Assembly: GCA_014898415.1 (NCBI GenBank)
Contig: RCTD01000003.1
Coordinates: 124,001 to 188,000 of the forward strand
Source of the DNA: Stromatinia cepivora
Taxonomy: Eukaryota > Ascomycota > Leotiomycetes > Helotiales > Sclerotiniaceae
Reading direction: 5' to 3'
DNA: 64,000 nt
Positions within the stretch are counted from its first letter, which is position 1. Every line of letters begins with the position of its first letter. Shown one piece after another: positions 10,825-22,947 of the stretch. Below the pieces are notes generated by a model. That model did not search any database, was not told the DNA's origin, and was given only the letters and a program-made list of their open reading frames with translations. Both the position numbers and the translations under genes were made by a program.

Positions 10825-12628
10825 GACGGATGAAGGATGGATTCACACAAGTAGGTTAAGGTAAAGTGTCATGAACTTTGCGCGAAGGTAAGCTTGCAGG
10901 CGCAAAGTATCGAAAACGTCTGCCTGACTGAATTGACGTACCCAGGGCATATAAGTTTTCGGTGTATATTAATGTACTCGTGAAGGTTGTGGCACGCGCC
11001 AAGGGAGTTAGTCACACGGGGAAATAAAAGTGTATAAGACGCCACAAGAACAGTTTATTGAGTTTAAGACATGGACCGACAGATTTTAAGGATGCGATGT
11101 CGTAATAGATATATGCTTTTTCATTTTTGACCTTTTGAATGAGGGGAAGTGGTTGGAATTGGTGAGTTAAGATGTGAAAACATTTCGAAAAGAATTGAGG
11201 TCAGCTGGTGACATGGGATAAATAAGGGACTAACTCGATAAAGTAGAGTAGGCCGATAGGATAGGCAACTAGGTTTAAAGGATGGGATGTGAATACCTAG
11301 TAGGTAGTTCGTAGGGTTTGAGTTTATCAATAGGGCTATGGCTGTGCTACGAAGTCGAAGCTTTTGACGTGTGAAGAGAAGAAGAAGGCTTAGCACATTC
11401 GAGGGTTTTCAATTCCGCATAGCACTAAACCTCACCAGTATATTTTTATCATAACCCTTACTTATCCCCAAGTGTCTCACTGCTTTAACTCTAAAAATGG
11501 CGAGCTTGTGGGCAGAATTGACGCTTGTAGGGTTTATTACGGGTAGGTACTTGCAATCCTAGGTAGTCATACGGATGGCGCCGTAGTTGCATCAGGGGGA
11601 ACTTTGAATTTCTTCAACACCGTCACCATATTAACTGTAAACATAAACCTCAAAACGTATATTTTACATGATTCACACGCTCTATATAAATCTATTGTAC
11701 TCACGCTTATCTACAGAAGAACTTAAAATACAATAATAACTGTTATATTTCTAGATTCTGTATTCCCGTGCTCCAATGGAATAACTAAATAGAGGGCGGC
11801 TTAGTGGTCGACTATAACTGTCTGTCACATGAATTATCCCGTAAGACCAGGAAAGAGACCATATGTTCGGATATCGGATTAGTCGTGATCATATTGGGAA
11901 TAGATTGGTACGGTCATGGAGAGTCAAATTACCACTTTTGTTGGGAATATTGCTTGGATATCCGTTATAAATGTGGTTTCAGATTGAGTAAAATTATATA
12001 TAGTAAGCTGAGTAAGCTTGGGTAGGTTTCTTCTGGAATTTCTAAAATATCGTGAAATGTACGAAATCCCTTCCATCAAGGCGCATGCTGAGAGTACTAG
12101 GTAATCTTCCTCGAGGAATAGAAATAGGGTCAATGCATGAGAGAACTGAACCACGGAAGTTTACTTGCGTCATGAAGGAGGCGGATAGAATTACTCCTAT
12201 AGGCCCTAGAGCGTGTGACCTGGTCGAGTCATAGGGGTTTGCTATCCGACTCTGCCCTATGCTATGCGTTAAAAGTAGCACTGTATAAGGCTCAAACTTT
12301 CGGTAAGTGTTAGCGCCGGCACTTCTTGATTGCTCTAAAAATCGAAGCTTTTGAACTCTATTTTGATTCTCGGCGAAAATACCCCGGTGAGCTTGAAAGT
12401 TCGTACTGGCGGCAAATAAGTGAGACAGTGAGACTAATTTGTGTTGGGAGAGATTTGAGTCCTTAACACATGCATTTCCTTTTTCCTGTTGCGATCTTCA
12501 TACTCCGCTCTGTTTGAATCGCCTGTGATGAGTTGCAGCTGACTTCTGCTTCTATAGCAAAAATTTGAATGAGCTTCCAAAAGCATGCTACCATAATGAT
12601 AAACACCTTCCTGCTATACTTTTTTGAA
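10825..12628. other. Intergenic, no gene seen
   Basis: About 1.8 kb between the NLR-like gene and the FHA gene. Frames of 60-90 codons occur on both strands (for example 11121-11396 and 11804-12281) but overlap each other and show no conserved pattern. Confidence 0.5.
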
Positions 12629-13585
12629 CTAAGTTCTCGGTGCCAACATTAGCACATACTCTCTTGTACTGTGACCAAACTGTATCATGTCCTTATCCAT
12701 TAACTCAACGTATCGACTCTTGTCCACCGGATCTTTATTCATCATGGTGCCATTCGCGGAGTCCAGGTCGATCAAGTAGGGCTTTACTTTTCGAATCTTA
12801 TCTCCAAATTCGTTCATTTTCTCCGTCGCCTTAAATTGTACGACAGCGTGCTGTTTGCTGATACTTGGATGCTCCGCGGCTAGATCAACCACTGCAAGCT
12901 CGCGACCGATAAGCCAGCAACTTCTTGTACTCAGATCGATCGTTTCAATAATGTCGGCACCTTTGAACACAAAAAGCTTCCAGTCGTCTCTAGCGGGTGG
13001 TTTGCATGCTTCGGGCGGTTCGTGATACTTTAGCACTATAGCGTTTCCATCTGCTTGTATAATCGTGTTTGAGGCTGCTGCTAAGACCCCCGTTTGTCCC
13101 AAATTCGGTGTCTCTTTCTCTGTTATCGGTTCGTCCCCGGCAGGTACGAGAGTCATTGATGATGGATCTCTCTTCGATTGAAATGATGCAGCCTGAGATG
13201 GCAGCGGACCATTTTGCCTTCGACTCACGGCCAATTTTGTCGCTGGTTCGACCGAACTGGCATTATCTTCATCCTTGATCTGTCTTCGATCCCGCGATCT
13301 ATCTCTTCTTCTGCGATGTGAATCTCGATCATCCTTCTGTCGATGAGAACCTGAATCAATTGGACTGCGCGATCTTCTGCGATGTCTTTCTTTATCTTCG
13401 TATCTATCTCTTGTGCCTCTAGGACGATCATCACGCCGGTCGGAACGAATTGATCCACGGTCAGCCTCTCGCTCTCTCCTGCGCCTCCTCCGCCTTCTCT
13501 CTTCTTCCGAATCTGTTGAAGGTGACCTAGAATATTTCCGGGAAGAATAATCCTTCTGACGATTAGAAGTCTCGGGTTGATCCAT
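12629..13585 (-). CDS. FHA-domain splicing factor, SNIP1/Pml1-like (RES complex)
   Basis: A single-exon 318-residue protein. The first 130 or so residues are dominated by Arg/Ser/Asp/Glu runs (SPSTDSEEERRRRRRRRERE and RD/RS dipeptides), typical of splicing-associated proteins. The C-terminal 125 residues form an FHA domain. It has WKLFVFKG, a GR motif (CWLIGRE), the phosphopeptide-binding SISKQHAVVQF and the closing LDSANGTMMN with the conserved N-G. SNIP1 in animals and Pml1 in yeasts share this order, and Pml1 belongs to the RES complex for pre-mRNA retention and splicing in the nucleus. Length and domain order fit the family. The ATG is at 13585-13583, and no upstream in-frame extension is needed. 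Confidence 0.9.
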   Translation of the reverse strand: MDQPETSNRQKDYSSRKYSRSPSTDSEEERRRRRRRREREADRGSIRSDRRDDRPRGTRDRYEDKERHRRRSRSPIDSGSHRQKDDRDSHRRRRDRSRDRRQIKDEDNASSVEPATKLAVSRRQNGPLPSQAASFQSKRDPSSMTLVPAGDEPITEKETPNLGQTGVLAAASNTIIQADGNAIVLKYHEPPEACKPPARDDWKLFVFKGADIIETIDLSTRSCWLIGRELAVVDLAAEHPSISKQHAVVQFKATEKMNEFGDKIRKVKPYLIDLDSANGTMMNKDPVDKSRYVELMDKDMIQFGHSTREYVLMLAPRT

Positions 13586-14961
13586 ACTGTGTAATGAAGT
13601 GAGTAATTAAATCGTAAAAGAGGTAAGGTAGATTTAATGGATAATGAAGATAGATGAAAATTGATACAAATATAGTTCGAGATTACTACAGAAGCATCAG
13701 CACTTGAACGGAGCACTGATATTTTTTTTTAGATGAAAAGCTGGAGCTGAACTTCGATCAATCAGCATTATACCTAATTTAGACTAGTCTGATTCTTTGG
13801 CAATATTAGGTAATCTTTCGGAGCTTGAAATGGAAATTCTCCTTCCCCATATCCCACAATTCCATTTCCTCAATATAATACCATGATCTATCTTCACTCA
13901 CATCACTCACATTATGCTGTGCTGTATTGTGTTTGTTTGCTTGCTTACCTTCTTCATCAATACGAATGATATATAATTCAAGGAAATCAAACGGTATACA
14001 TATGCATCAAATAGGATCATGTGGATACACCATCATTTAACTCCCTGACTTTCCTAGTCATCCTGATCTATTTTCAACTCGAGATACATTCATTTTTGTT
14101 CCAATTTGCCTTTGCTTTCTATGCTTTCTACTGCTTGATTCTTCAAACCTATACAAAGGATGTAAGTCTTACTTTCAATGTAGTTTGGGGTACATTGCAG
14201 CACCTGAAACTCATCTCGAAATCGACTATATGGTTTCATATATCTCCGTATCTCAAATCTCTCACTAAACCTCTTCAACCATTGCTATCTCTTTCCAATC
14301 GTGTCCTTTTCTTTTCTTTATTATTACTTTATCTTGCTTTACTTCCGAATCTTCTCCCTTCGCCGTAAACGTGTCTTTCGCGTTTGGTTGGTTGTAGTGA
14401 TTCCAGATAAGCGACCGCCCCCAGGCGCTTACGAGGGTTTTTATGTGTTTTATGATTCGTCTGCATAATGCAAATGGACGCTACTTCATTCGTTTCAGGT
14501 TACTGTGTTCAATCGAGTGGCCCAAAACGATTCTCACAATCGAGACACGATGGGCCGCAGCAGCATTGCCGCATACTCGCACGCTTGGAATGACTGATCA
14601 AGGCTTCCAGCTCGAGTCAGAAAATATCATGTGAGATGGGGTCCAATCCTTCATTATTCTCATATTTATTTGATTATGTCCCAGCCTCATCCCTTGGATC
14701 TAAGCCTGCCTTGATTCCAATCCAATTCTTCCTAGGCGGCTTTTCAATCCTGGGGAATCACTGTCGTTCCAATACAACATCGCATGGCAACAAAATCCTT
14801 AACAAATACCCCACCGTACATCATTATATCGGGATTTTCGGATTAGTTATTTGTACAAGAAACTCCCGTATCAAGCTCCTTTTGACTTTTGCCATCGAGG
14901 TTTACCACTTCTTTTGGGCAAGCATTCCTCTTGGTTGAATCACCTGAGCAAGCGTGTAGTC
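13586..14961. other. Intergenic / leader region, no clear gene
   Basis: Contains a hydrophobic 115-codon frame (14021-14368) and three other short frames, none with recognisable features. The part nearest 14961 may be the leader of the next gene. Confidence 0.45.
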
Positions 14962-16150
14962 ATGCCTCATGTTGTCTCTCAAATGCAGCCAAGGGAAAGG
15001 CCCGAACAAAGCTACAACTCCAAACGAAAATTAATAAAGACGGCAGTTCCTCAAGACAACCTTCGCTCACCTAGTGGCCAACGTCGTCAGAATGCCAATG
15101 GCGTGGCTCCCACCTTGAGTCTACTAGTTACTCCACATAATGCTTGGCAGTATACATCAGGTCGACAACAACTAAAGCAGTTTTCGCCCGACAGAATAAC
15201 ACCCGTGTCTGCAGTCGATTCAGTTTTCGAATTATCTTCGGCAGCCACGAATGGTTCCCCAAATTCAGCTATATCATCATTTATTGCTGAACTAGAAGAT
15301 ACTTCTCCTGGGGCCGTTAAACCCCAGAATTCTAATATGGATTCAAAGTCTCCAATCAGTCCTACACTTTCTGTAAGACCCCTCTCTAAAATTATCTCAC
15401 GTTACCAGTACTAATTCATACCTTAAGTTACATGCAACCACTGCCATTGACGCTATCAACGACTTTGAGGCCGAGAATAAGCGACTTCTTGAACGTGCTA
15501 TTGCCGCAGAAAAAGCTGCTAAGCAATTAGAGGAGCAAAACATTGATCTCCGACAGCAAATCAACTATTGTATGGAACAACATAGACCAAAAACTGCACC
15601 ATCGCAGGTATCCTCGCAAAATCCTCGCAAACGCGGTACTGGATACAGTACGACAACACCTCTCTCCGCTTTCAACACAATGATGGATCATGTAGAGGCT
15701 GACTATTCCCCAACTACCATAAACGACACACCCACCCCATTACCTCGCCGCAAATTCTCCCTCCCAACACAATCACCAGTTTCTCAACAAAGTGAAATTA
15801 CACCAAACAGGCTTGGTCCCAATGGATTCATCCCATCACGGAGACCCCCTCCAATTCCAGAGGGTACAAATGTTCATTTGTTTAGAGTCCAATGCCGTCA
15901 TCCAGATATGGTGAGAAAGAACGATGTAAATAACTTAGGAACAATATGTTCTAATAGTCGGATAACCAGAATTTCCTTGGCGGATGCAAAGCTTAGAGCA
16001 AAGCCATTACCACCATTAGGTCCAATGGCGCCATCAGCAATTCCAGGTGTGGTTGAAATCGGCAGCACACACGAAGATTCTATCCCTAGGTCACAACTGC
16101 GGGCCAAGAAAAGTTTCGCAAAATTCTTTAGGAAAGGGAGGAAGGAATAA
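14962..16150 (+). CDS. Coiled-coil, Pro/Ser-rich protein of unknown function
   Basis: Two exons, 14962-15372 and 15428-16150, separated by a 55-bp intron (GTAAGA..TTAAG). The join continues SPISPTLS into LHATTAIDAINDFEAENK in frame. The product is about 377 residues. The first 135 are Ser/Pro/Gln-rich and disordered. A coiled coil of about 45 residues follows, starting just after the exon junction (ENKRLLERAIAAEKAAKQLE). The rest is disordered and ends in a strongly basic stretch (AKKSFAKFFRKGRKE). No enzyme motif is present. The coiled coil may mediate dimerisation and the basic end may contact membrane or nucleic acid (inference). The start at 14962 is the first ATG after an upstream region lacking coding character; an earlier exon cannot be excluded. 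Confidence 0.7.
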
Positions 16151-16513
16151 TAAACTCACTCATTCACGATCTTTTATTATTTCAAAAATACCATTGGAAT
16201 ATATTGGGATGTCATGTCATTCATCCCCGGCGTTGGACTTTAATTTATGTATATCTGATGAATAACGAAATGGTACATACGAAGTAATTGGTTGGTTCGT
16301 TGCAGAGTGATGTTTCCTCTGATCGATGAAGTTGCATGAATTATAGTAAAGCAACAATATATTGTTTCGTCGATATCCATACTACATTTATATGATTTCT
16401 TCATTTTGGCCCATTTCTTATCATTCTTCTTTCTCCGAAAGATATTAATCGCGTTGTTTGGGCGGCGAAGCAAATCATATTTGCTCTCCCGCATTACATC
16501 CCTGTAGATTAGT
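16151..16513. other. Intergenic, no gene seen
   Basis: AT-rich spacer. The minus-strand frame at 16240-16542 shows no coding features. Confidence 0.5.
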
Positions 16514-17816
16514 TTGGAGTCACCCGAAACGCACCATATCAATGACCAAGAATCGACCTTCTTTCATCGACTTCTTCATCTTTCTCCATTGCAGTATGTC
16601 TCTGAACATATGTCACGCCTTGCCTTAAATTTTTCGCAAACAGATTGGATTGGGTTGGCGATAGATCATGCTTTGATTGTGGAAGCTTGTTTGGAACCAT
16701 GGATTGAGTCGTCGGTACCGGATGATTTTGTCTTCTTGAACATCGCAAAATCAATAGTTTTTAGATGGAGTAAAGAAAAGCCTGATATCAAGGTTGTCTC
16801 GCATTACAAAATCCTTATCGAATTGAAGAGGCACGTTGACATTTTACTCTTTCTACTTTCGAAACAGAACCTTCTCGTCTGATTCCATATATTGGTCTGC
16901 TTCCTTGGGCAAGGGGAGTTGAACATCAAAAGCCGTTCGTAAATTCCAAAGACGAGAAATTCGCTCTTCTGTGTTTAAATGTCAAGTTAAGGCTGTAATG
17001 TATAATGAAGCTTCTATTTCGGATACATTGGATCTTATTTTCCGCTACAGGAATGATCAAGATCCGTTTGACTTGCAATACTTACCTCTCTCAAACATAC
17101 CGGGTGGAAGATAGAAAGAAGAACATCTCCCTATTTTGAGGAAGATCTTCAAACACGCTCCAGAAGCCAGGATATCTGACAGCAGCAACCAGCAGATACT
17201 CAGAATTTATATCGCGCTTTTTGTCCTATTCTCCTGGATAGCCGCCTCTCAAATAATTAGTACATTTTGTCGACATCGGAAATTTTCATCCCATGAATAT
17301 ATTTTCTTACTCATCTGGGAAAGGGAAATTTGCTTCAAGTATGATTATCGGAATATCCAAGCAATGATATCGGGTAATATGCAGAAAGTCTTTGATAATG
17401 AAGAGTTATATAGTCTTCGCGGGAAAATCATCTGCAGCCAAAATATTTCAAGATATTTTCGAACCAATCACTCGGGCACGAGACATGACTCTGAAGATAC
17501 GCGCCATTACGTGTGCTGGTTGGTGAGTACAGAAAATATCTGTATCTCGAAACAATCGATACGGCAACTTTGATCTCAACGACTTCTATTATTCTACACC
17601 ATTTAAACAATGTGTATCATATCTAAGATGAGAATTGAACTACTATTCCGCGGTTCGCACTTCCTTTTCAACAGCTAAAAGGATATCTTCTGGAAATGAT
17701 GAGATGATTAGAGATGAGGGAATAGAAGGTGAAATATTAGTACTTGCGATTCAAGAATTAGAATCTTGGATTTATGGTATGGGGGAGGAAAATATTGAGG
17801 TTTTGGAAAGGAATTG
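16514..17816 (+). pseudogene. Decayed coding relic, unknown protein
   Basis: Several protein-like stretches follow one another in different frames. They are 16514-16882 (DWIGLAIDHALIVEACLEPW), then RLIPYIGLLPWARG at about 16880 and KAVMYNEASISDTLDLIFRY at about 16990. Next come 17136-17573 (FVLFSWIAASQIISTF) and a tail near 17690-17816 (GEILVLAIQELESWIYGMG). Stops and frame changes separate them, and only some have nearby GT/AG pairs, so I read this as one gene that has decayed or that carries introns I could not place. The family was not recognised. Confidence 0.35.
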
Positions 17817-18780
17817 ATTAGTGTAGCGGGAGATGAGGGGGAAGGGGTGTAGAGGAGGCGGGATGGAGTTTGTGATTTTTTTGGTGAGAGGAGCGGGAAG
17901 GTGGGGGTGGAATACGCAGGGGAAGGAGAGATTGGTGACGTAGAGGTGGATGGATGGTGATGGAGTGGTATCACGACGGTGGTTCCGATTTATGATAGCT
18001 GAGGGGGCCGTTTGGAATGCTAGAGTTCCTTGGGGAAGGTGAGTGGGAGGTGGGTTCATTCGTGAGGGTGGATGAGGAGGAAGGTGAGGACGAGGACGAG
18101 GACCTCCAATAAGTGTCTGGCAGCTTTATCCGCCGTCTCATATTAATAAAAAAAATCTTACTTCGGATCTTGGAAAATGATAAAAACATCCATAAAAGGT
18201 ATGACGTTTATCATTTAAGAGTCTTTGTAGTTAAAGACAGTGAAATGTAAATCATCTGTATTGTATCCTCACAGCAGTGGGTGGCATAATGAACCTTTTA
18301 CTTCAAAAGTTAATACACCATGTCACCGGCAGGATAAAATTTCACAAGTCGTGGACATGTGAGCATGTTGAGTAGATGTCGTCTAGAGATTCTGTTATAA
18401 TACAATAACGGAAATAAGGATCATAGAGAAATTCAACATGTTAACACACCATGAAAATGTTATCATTAGCCACTCCAAAGGTCTACATTTCTCTGTGAAT
18501 TATACAAACATTAACTAATTCATCCTAAGATAAAATCATATATGTGAAAGACAAAATAACCTGCTGTCGGAAAGTCCACTGATTTGAACTCAATTATCGC
18601 TTATCCCACCCCAGGGTATAAATAATTTCCCAACTCCAAAGTCCCTTATAAATTCATGCTATGAGATAACCATTCAATCCACGCTTTTAATCCCAAACCT
18701 GTATCCATACCTATATCCACACCCAACCGCTCTCACCAACCTATCCACAATTCAAACCCCCTCCCCAAACTCCTCAAAAA
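17817..18780. other. Intergenic, no gene seen
   Basis: Purine-rich low complexity at about 17830-18110 (GAGGAGG/GACGAGG runs) produces long but meaningless minus-strand frames. The remainder is AT-rich. Confidence 0.55.
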
Positions 18781-19452
18781 CTACCTCCAAAACTCTCCCG
18801 GCGAACCCCATTCCCCTTCCATCTCCCTAGCCTGCATCCTAGCTATCTCCACCTCATCCAACGGCACACGATTCTCCACCCATTCACTCCCTGCGTCCAT
18901 TTGATAATCAACCAACAACCATAATTCATCGTCCGAATCAAGGCTATTATGGCTATTATCTTCATTCCGGCCAGTGGGTACATTGAGATGAGTTACCCAT
19001 GGGCAATTTCCTCCCGGTGTCCACCCGTGATTATCGATCGCTTCTAGATCCTCATTTTGATCTTGCTGCCAAGGATATTGGGGATGGGGATGATCGGAAT
19101 ATGGTTCTGAGGAGGAAAAGGAGGAGGAGGAAATCGGCGAATCATCAATTGAATCGAGATATCGAATCATGATTCTTCGTTCTAATAACCATTCCAATTC
19201 TCCGAATCCACCATATCGATATGCACGCGTGATTTTAATGCGTTTTTGGAGGAGGGATATGGAAAAGTAGAGAAAGAGGAGGAAAGAAAAGGTGAGGATG
19301 ATGATGGTGGGGTAGGGGATTGAAGTTAGAGTAGAGGATGAGGTGGGAGCGTTGGTGGTGAGAGGAGAGGAGGTGGGATAGGTGGTGGCGGTGGATGCGG
19401 AAGGGAGAGTGGTGTTGGTTTCGAGGACATTGGCTATTATCCTGGTGATCAT
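18781..19452 (-). CDS. Single-pass membrane protein with Ser/Thr-rich ectodomain
   Basis: A single exon of 223 residues. Residues 1-45 are Ser/Thr/Pro-rich with an N-glycosylation site (NTT) and look like a short O-glycosylated ectodomain. A membrane span follows at about 48-68 (IIILTFSFLLFLYFSISLL). The cytosolic side begins with a basic stop-transfer patch (QKRIKITRAYRYGG). The remaining tail is acidic and contains SSSSFSSSEP and several tryptophans. No catalytic motif was found. The topology resembles stress or cell-wall sensors in miniature, but the protein lacks the long ectodomain of WSC/Mid2 proteins. That comparison is an inference only. Confidence 0.65.
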   Translation of the reverse strand: MITRIIANVLETNTTLPSASTATTYPTSSPLTTNAPTSSSTLTSIPYPTIIILTFSFLLFLYFSISLLQKRIKITRAYRYGGFGELEWLLERRIMIRYLDSIDDSPISSSSFSSSEPYSDHPHPQYPWQQDQNEDLEAIDNHGWTPGGNCPWVTHLNVPTGRNEDNSHNSLDSDDELWLLVDYQMDAGSEWVENRVPLDEVEIARMQAREMEGEWGSPGEFWR

Positions 19453-20957
19453 TTTTACGATGGTTTGATTGTGAGGTATGGAGATTAGGTGATGATATGA
19501 AATGTGTTAATATTGTGGTAATGCTGTGGTATACAGTAATATAATGAAATATTGTAAAATATGATGACTTTCTGGTGCTTCAGTGTTGTCTTTAGGTGTC
19601 TCGGTGATATGTTTGAGAAAATGGATTTTTTTTCTTGATAAGATGGTTGACGGAATGTTTTTGAATAAAAAAGGATATCTGAATTGCGTCATTTCATCAT
19701 TTACAAATTATTTTCTAAGGGTTTATATGGGCGGGGTGAGAATTAGCTATTCGCCTAGCACCCCTTAGACATTCGCTGGGGGTCTTTAGACTTTACACTA
19801 GAACGATTTTAATCACTAGTTTATCGTTAGCTGCGGCATTTGAACTTGTCATCAGTATATCCTTGATGCCAATAGACGGCATTCGAAATTGGTAGACGAC
19901 GTTTGGCAGTCTAAGGCTTTAGTGCATGACGGTTTGCGAGGGTAAACTCGCCTAGGACCCCTTTAGTCTCGAGCTGGTGATTAATGGGTTCCCGCTAGTT
20001 TGAATAATATCACGTGTTATTTTTCCGGCGGTTTTGGTTGATATCTGCATTTTGTTTTGGGATGTGTTCTTTTGAAATCGTGGTCTAGATCGTAATGCCG
20101 CTGTATGGTTGTATGGTCGGAAGTCTTCAGTTGTTCGGCACATACTGGAATTCCACATCTGGCTGAAAAATTGGTTACTGTTTCAATAGCTTGGATGTGA
20201 TTAATATCTTAAATGAAATTACTACACTACAGTTTACGCACTCAAGGGGCTCAGTAAACAGAAATTGTATCCCAAAGCTTGGCCTTTCATTATCAGACCG
20301 TAGTTCAGATCATCAAAAGCCTGAGCTGGATAGGGTTTTGAAAAAGCATTTGTGCTTATATATTTTGCTATAGTATCTTGATACACTAAAAGAAACATCT
20401 AACAAATCCTTCTACCATTACCAATACCCATATCAGCGCTTGTAAAACAAAACTCAAAACCCAACCCCCGATCTCTTATCGGTGACATTATCGCCACGCC
20501 TTACCCAACTACACCCCGGAACATGACAAAATTATACCCATAGATAGATGACTCAACTTTTAAGGAGCTGAGAAAGTTTGTGCTTGTTGAGTTCAAATAA
20601 ACGATTCTGTATTCTTGAGAAGCAAAAATTTATTGAATCGTTCATAATCCCAAAAGGACAGCTTGAACGATTTCAGTGGATATACTTCCGGAGAGTCGTA
20701 GACAACTCTGATCTTTCAATCGGTTTCTCCCGGTATTTCAGAGCACCAATTAACCATCCGAAAGCAACAGACGATAAAGCACAAGATTTCACCCCCGCCG
20801 AAGGTCTTGTGATTATCCAAGCAAAATTTCGACTTTCCATTGAGTATAAGGATGTGAACGTTGTTCAGTATTGTAGCCTCAGGAAGTCCGAAAACCACCA
20901 ATTTTCAGATCATAGCCAACCGCCGTGACAGTCATAGGTCCATCAAAATCAAAGCCT
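19453..20957. other. Intergenic, no clear gene
   Basis: About 1.5 kb with no recognised gene. A plus-strand frame at 20578-20928 lacks an ATG at its start and has no identifiable domain. Confidence 0.45.
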
Positions 20958-21608
20958 TTAATCCATCATCATTTCTCTAAACTCGTTCAAGGTCTTCTGT
21001 GTTCCCATACGCAGAGTTTGTAGCTTCCTAAGTGACCTCCTCAAGTAATAAGTCTCCAATTTTCGCTCTACAATGGCCTGAGCAGTCGACGGCTTCAGTC
21101 CAGCGTTTACTTTTGCCCGAACGATCCGTTTGATAATTCTATCTTCCACTTCTTCTTCCCTAGCATAGGGGGGTTCATAGTTCAATATACCATCCATTCT
21201 CTCGTCACTTCTTCCATCTACTTGGCCAAACAGACGCAGCTCATCTAGATCCTCTTCGAGTTCGTTCGCCAGAAACAGCTGAGCCTTGGGATGCATGCAA
21301 GGGGGGGCCAATTTTGGGAAACCCCAACGAAACTCGAATCCACCGTAAACTATCCAATCTTTTTCTGTTCGACCGCAATTCCAGAGGTAGACTAAGAAAA
21401 GTCCTCTAACCATCCACATGAGATAGAAATTTGGATAAGTTGCGCAAAAAAGTGTAAAGTAAGAAAATATAATTATTGAGAAGATCGAAATTCGAGGGGA
21501 ACAACCCAAAGGCTTAGATCGCCAGCGAAGATAATCAATGCACTCATCTATTACGACACCAATAATAAGGGGTAAGATGGAAGTTAAATTGTCCATGAAA
21601 GATGGCAT
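20958..21608 (-). CDS. Putative membrane protein, unknown function
   Basis: An intact 216-codon single-exon frame starting at ATG 21608-21606. Residues 8-25 (ILPLIIGVVIDECIDYL) and 42-75 (ISIFSIIIFSYFTLFCATY, then a second span) are hydrophobic, giving two or three membrane segments. The C-terminal half is soluble and rich in charged residues. It contains EEDLDELRLFGQVDGRSDER and a basic helical region (KRIVRAKVNAGLKPSTAQAI). No family was recognised. The length, the charged helical tail and the lack of stops argue for a real gene. Confidence 0.55.
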   Translation of the reverse strand: MPSFMDNLTSILPLIIGVVIDECIDYLRWRSKPLGCSPRISIFSIIIFSYFTLFCATYPNFYLMWMVRGLFLVYLWNCGRTEKDWIVYGGFEFRWGFPKLAPPCMHPKAQLFLANELEEDLDELRLFGQVDGRSDERMDGILNYEPPYAREEEVEDRIIKRIVRAKVNAGLKPSTAQAIVERKLETYYLRRSLRKLQTLRMGTQKTLNEFREMMMD

Positions 21609-22947
21609 TTTATGAGATGTTGCTTTTTGACGTCAATAGGAAAATTGAATTTTTGTGTAGGATATGAGTGAGAAATGTAACTGTGAGAGAAATACCACTT
21701 CAAGATGAATTTTGAAGGAATGATGAGGTAGACTTTCAGGTTTATAATGGCTTTTGTGCTTGAACTAAGCAAAGTTAGGCCTCCTCATGTGATATTAGAT
21801 CTTCCCACTAATCGCATTTAGACTGACACTAGAAAATGTCGAAATTAAGAATGATTGTCTGACATTTTGATATTATGTGTGTTGGGATGTAACACGTCAT
21901 TGTTTAGCTCATATTACAGTCTCTTGCTTGTCATTTCGCGGAAGGTTGTTCTTGCCCGTTTCTATCAACCCCGTCGCTTCTCATAATCCAAATGCATTCC
22001 CGCAATGATTAATATTTGATTCTTGAATTGTTCGCAAGATTAAATCACTTTCACGTTCAACATCAAGTATGCCTGACCATCTACGATTGTAAAGTACTCA
22101 ACGTCAGAACTAAAAATCTAAAATAATATGTAAACTTATTCTAGCTATGTGTTCTCTATTACATGTCCAATTTATAAACGAAGACTCTTTTCGTCGACAA
22201 CCTTAAATATTTCCCATATTTCGGATGGTTTAGGTCATTTGAGTCTCGGCTGCCGACAAAATGAGATGGTTACAGCTGTGTCGGAAATCTTGACATTGTT
22301 CAATATTCACAGAGGGTTTTCAAAAGTATATTCAGGGACTAGAAGTGACTGGGAAGGATAGAGAACAACGCTACAGAAGGGTTTCAGCTATTTAGCGGTG
22401 GCTCCTTTTAATTGTGTTCTTAGCACTGGTATAAGCGAGAGACTAGTTCTTTGTAGACCTAGCCACAACAATTTTTGAAGCTATGATGTCATGAAAATAA
22501 CATATATCGCACACTTTGACATTAATCTGCTGTTTATATTATACATTGAGATAGAAAAATTACCAGAAATTTTCTCCAAAAAGCAAAAGGTTAGAGATAA
22601 CACTGTCACAAAGCCAATGTGCGAAATTTTTTTGGAAAAGAATTGGTCGCGTGCCTCCATCTAGTACTCCTAGTACTCGGCAATTGCTATGGTATGAAGT
22701 CTAGAGCTGTTTGGTATATTCAAAGTGTCAAGTAGCGATGACCGGACCAATTATTTGATATGACTATTTGACTTTAACTTCAGGACTATGCCAGCCAAAG
22801 AATGGTGCTTCTGAGCCATAGTTCATTCTGATATTAAAAAAAGGTTATGGAAATTTTTTCTCTTTCATCGCCCCTCCGTCTTTCACCACCACAACGCAAC
22901 AGCCAAATCTCAAAGTCACGACGGTATCCGCGATCACAACAACAATC
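21609..22947. other. Intergenic, no gene seen
   Basis: AT-rich DNA. The last 90 bp are CA-rich and look like the leader of the next gene. Confidence 0.5.

Noticed and set aside
11121..11396. 91-codon minus-strand frame
   Set aside because: No start context, no conserved motif, and hydrophobic/Ser-rich by base composition only.
14021..14368. 115-codon hydrophobic plus-strand frame
   Set aside because: Phe/Leu-rich because of T-rich DNA. It lacks a stop-transfer or any other coding feature.
17708..18189. Long minus-strand Ser/Pro/His frames
   Set aside because: They are produced by purine-rich low-complexity DNA on the plus strand, and three frames are open at once.
20578..20928. 116-codon plus-strand frame
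   Set aside because: It does not begin with ATG, and no domain or splice signal supports it.
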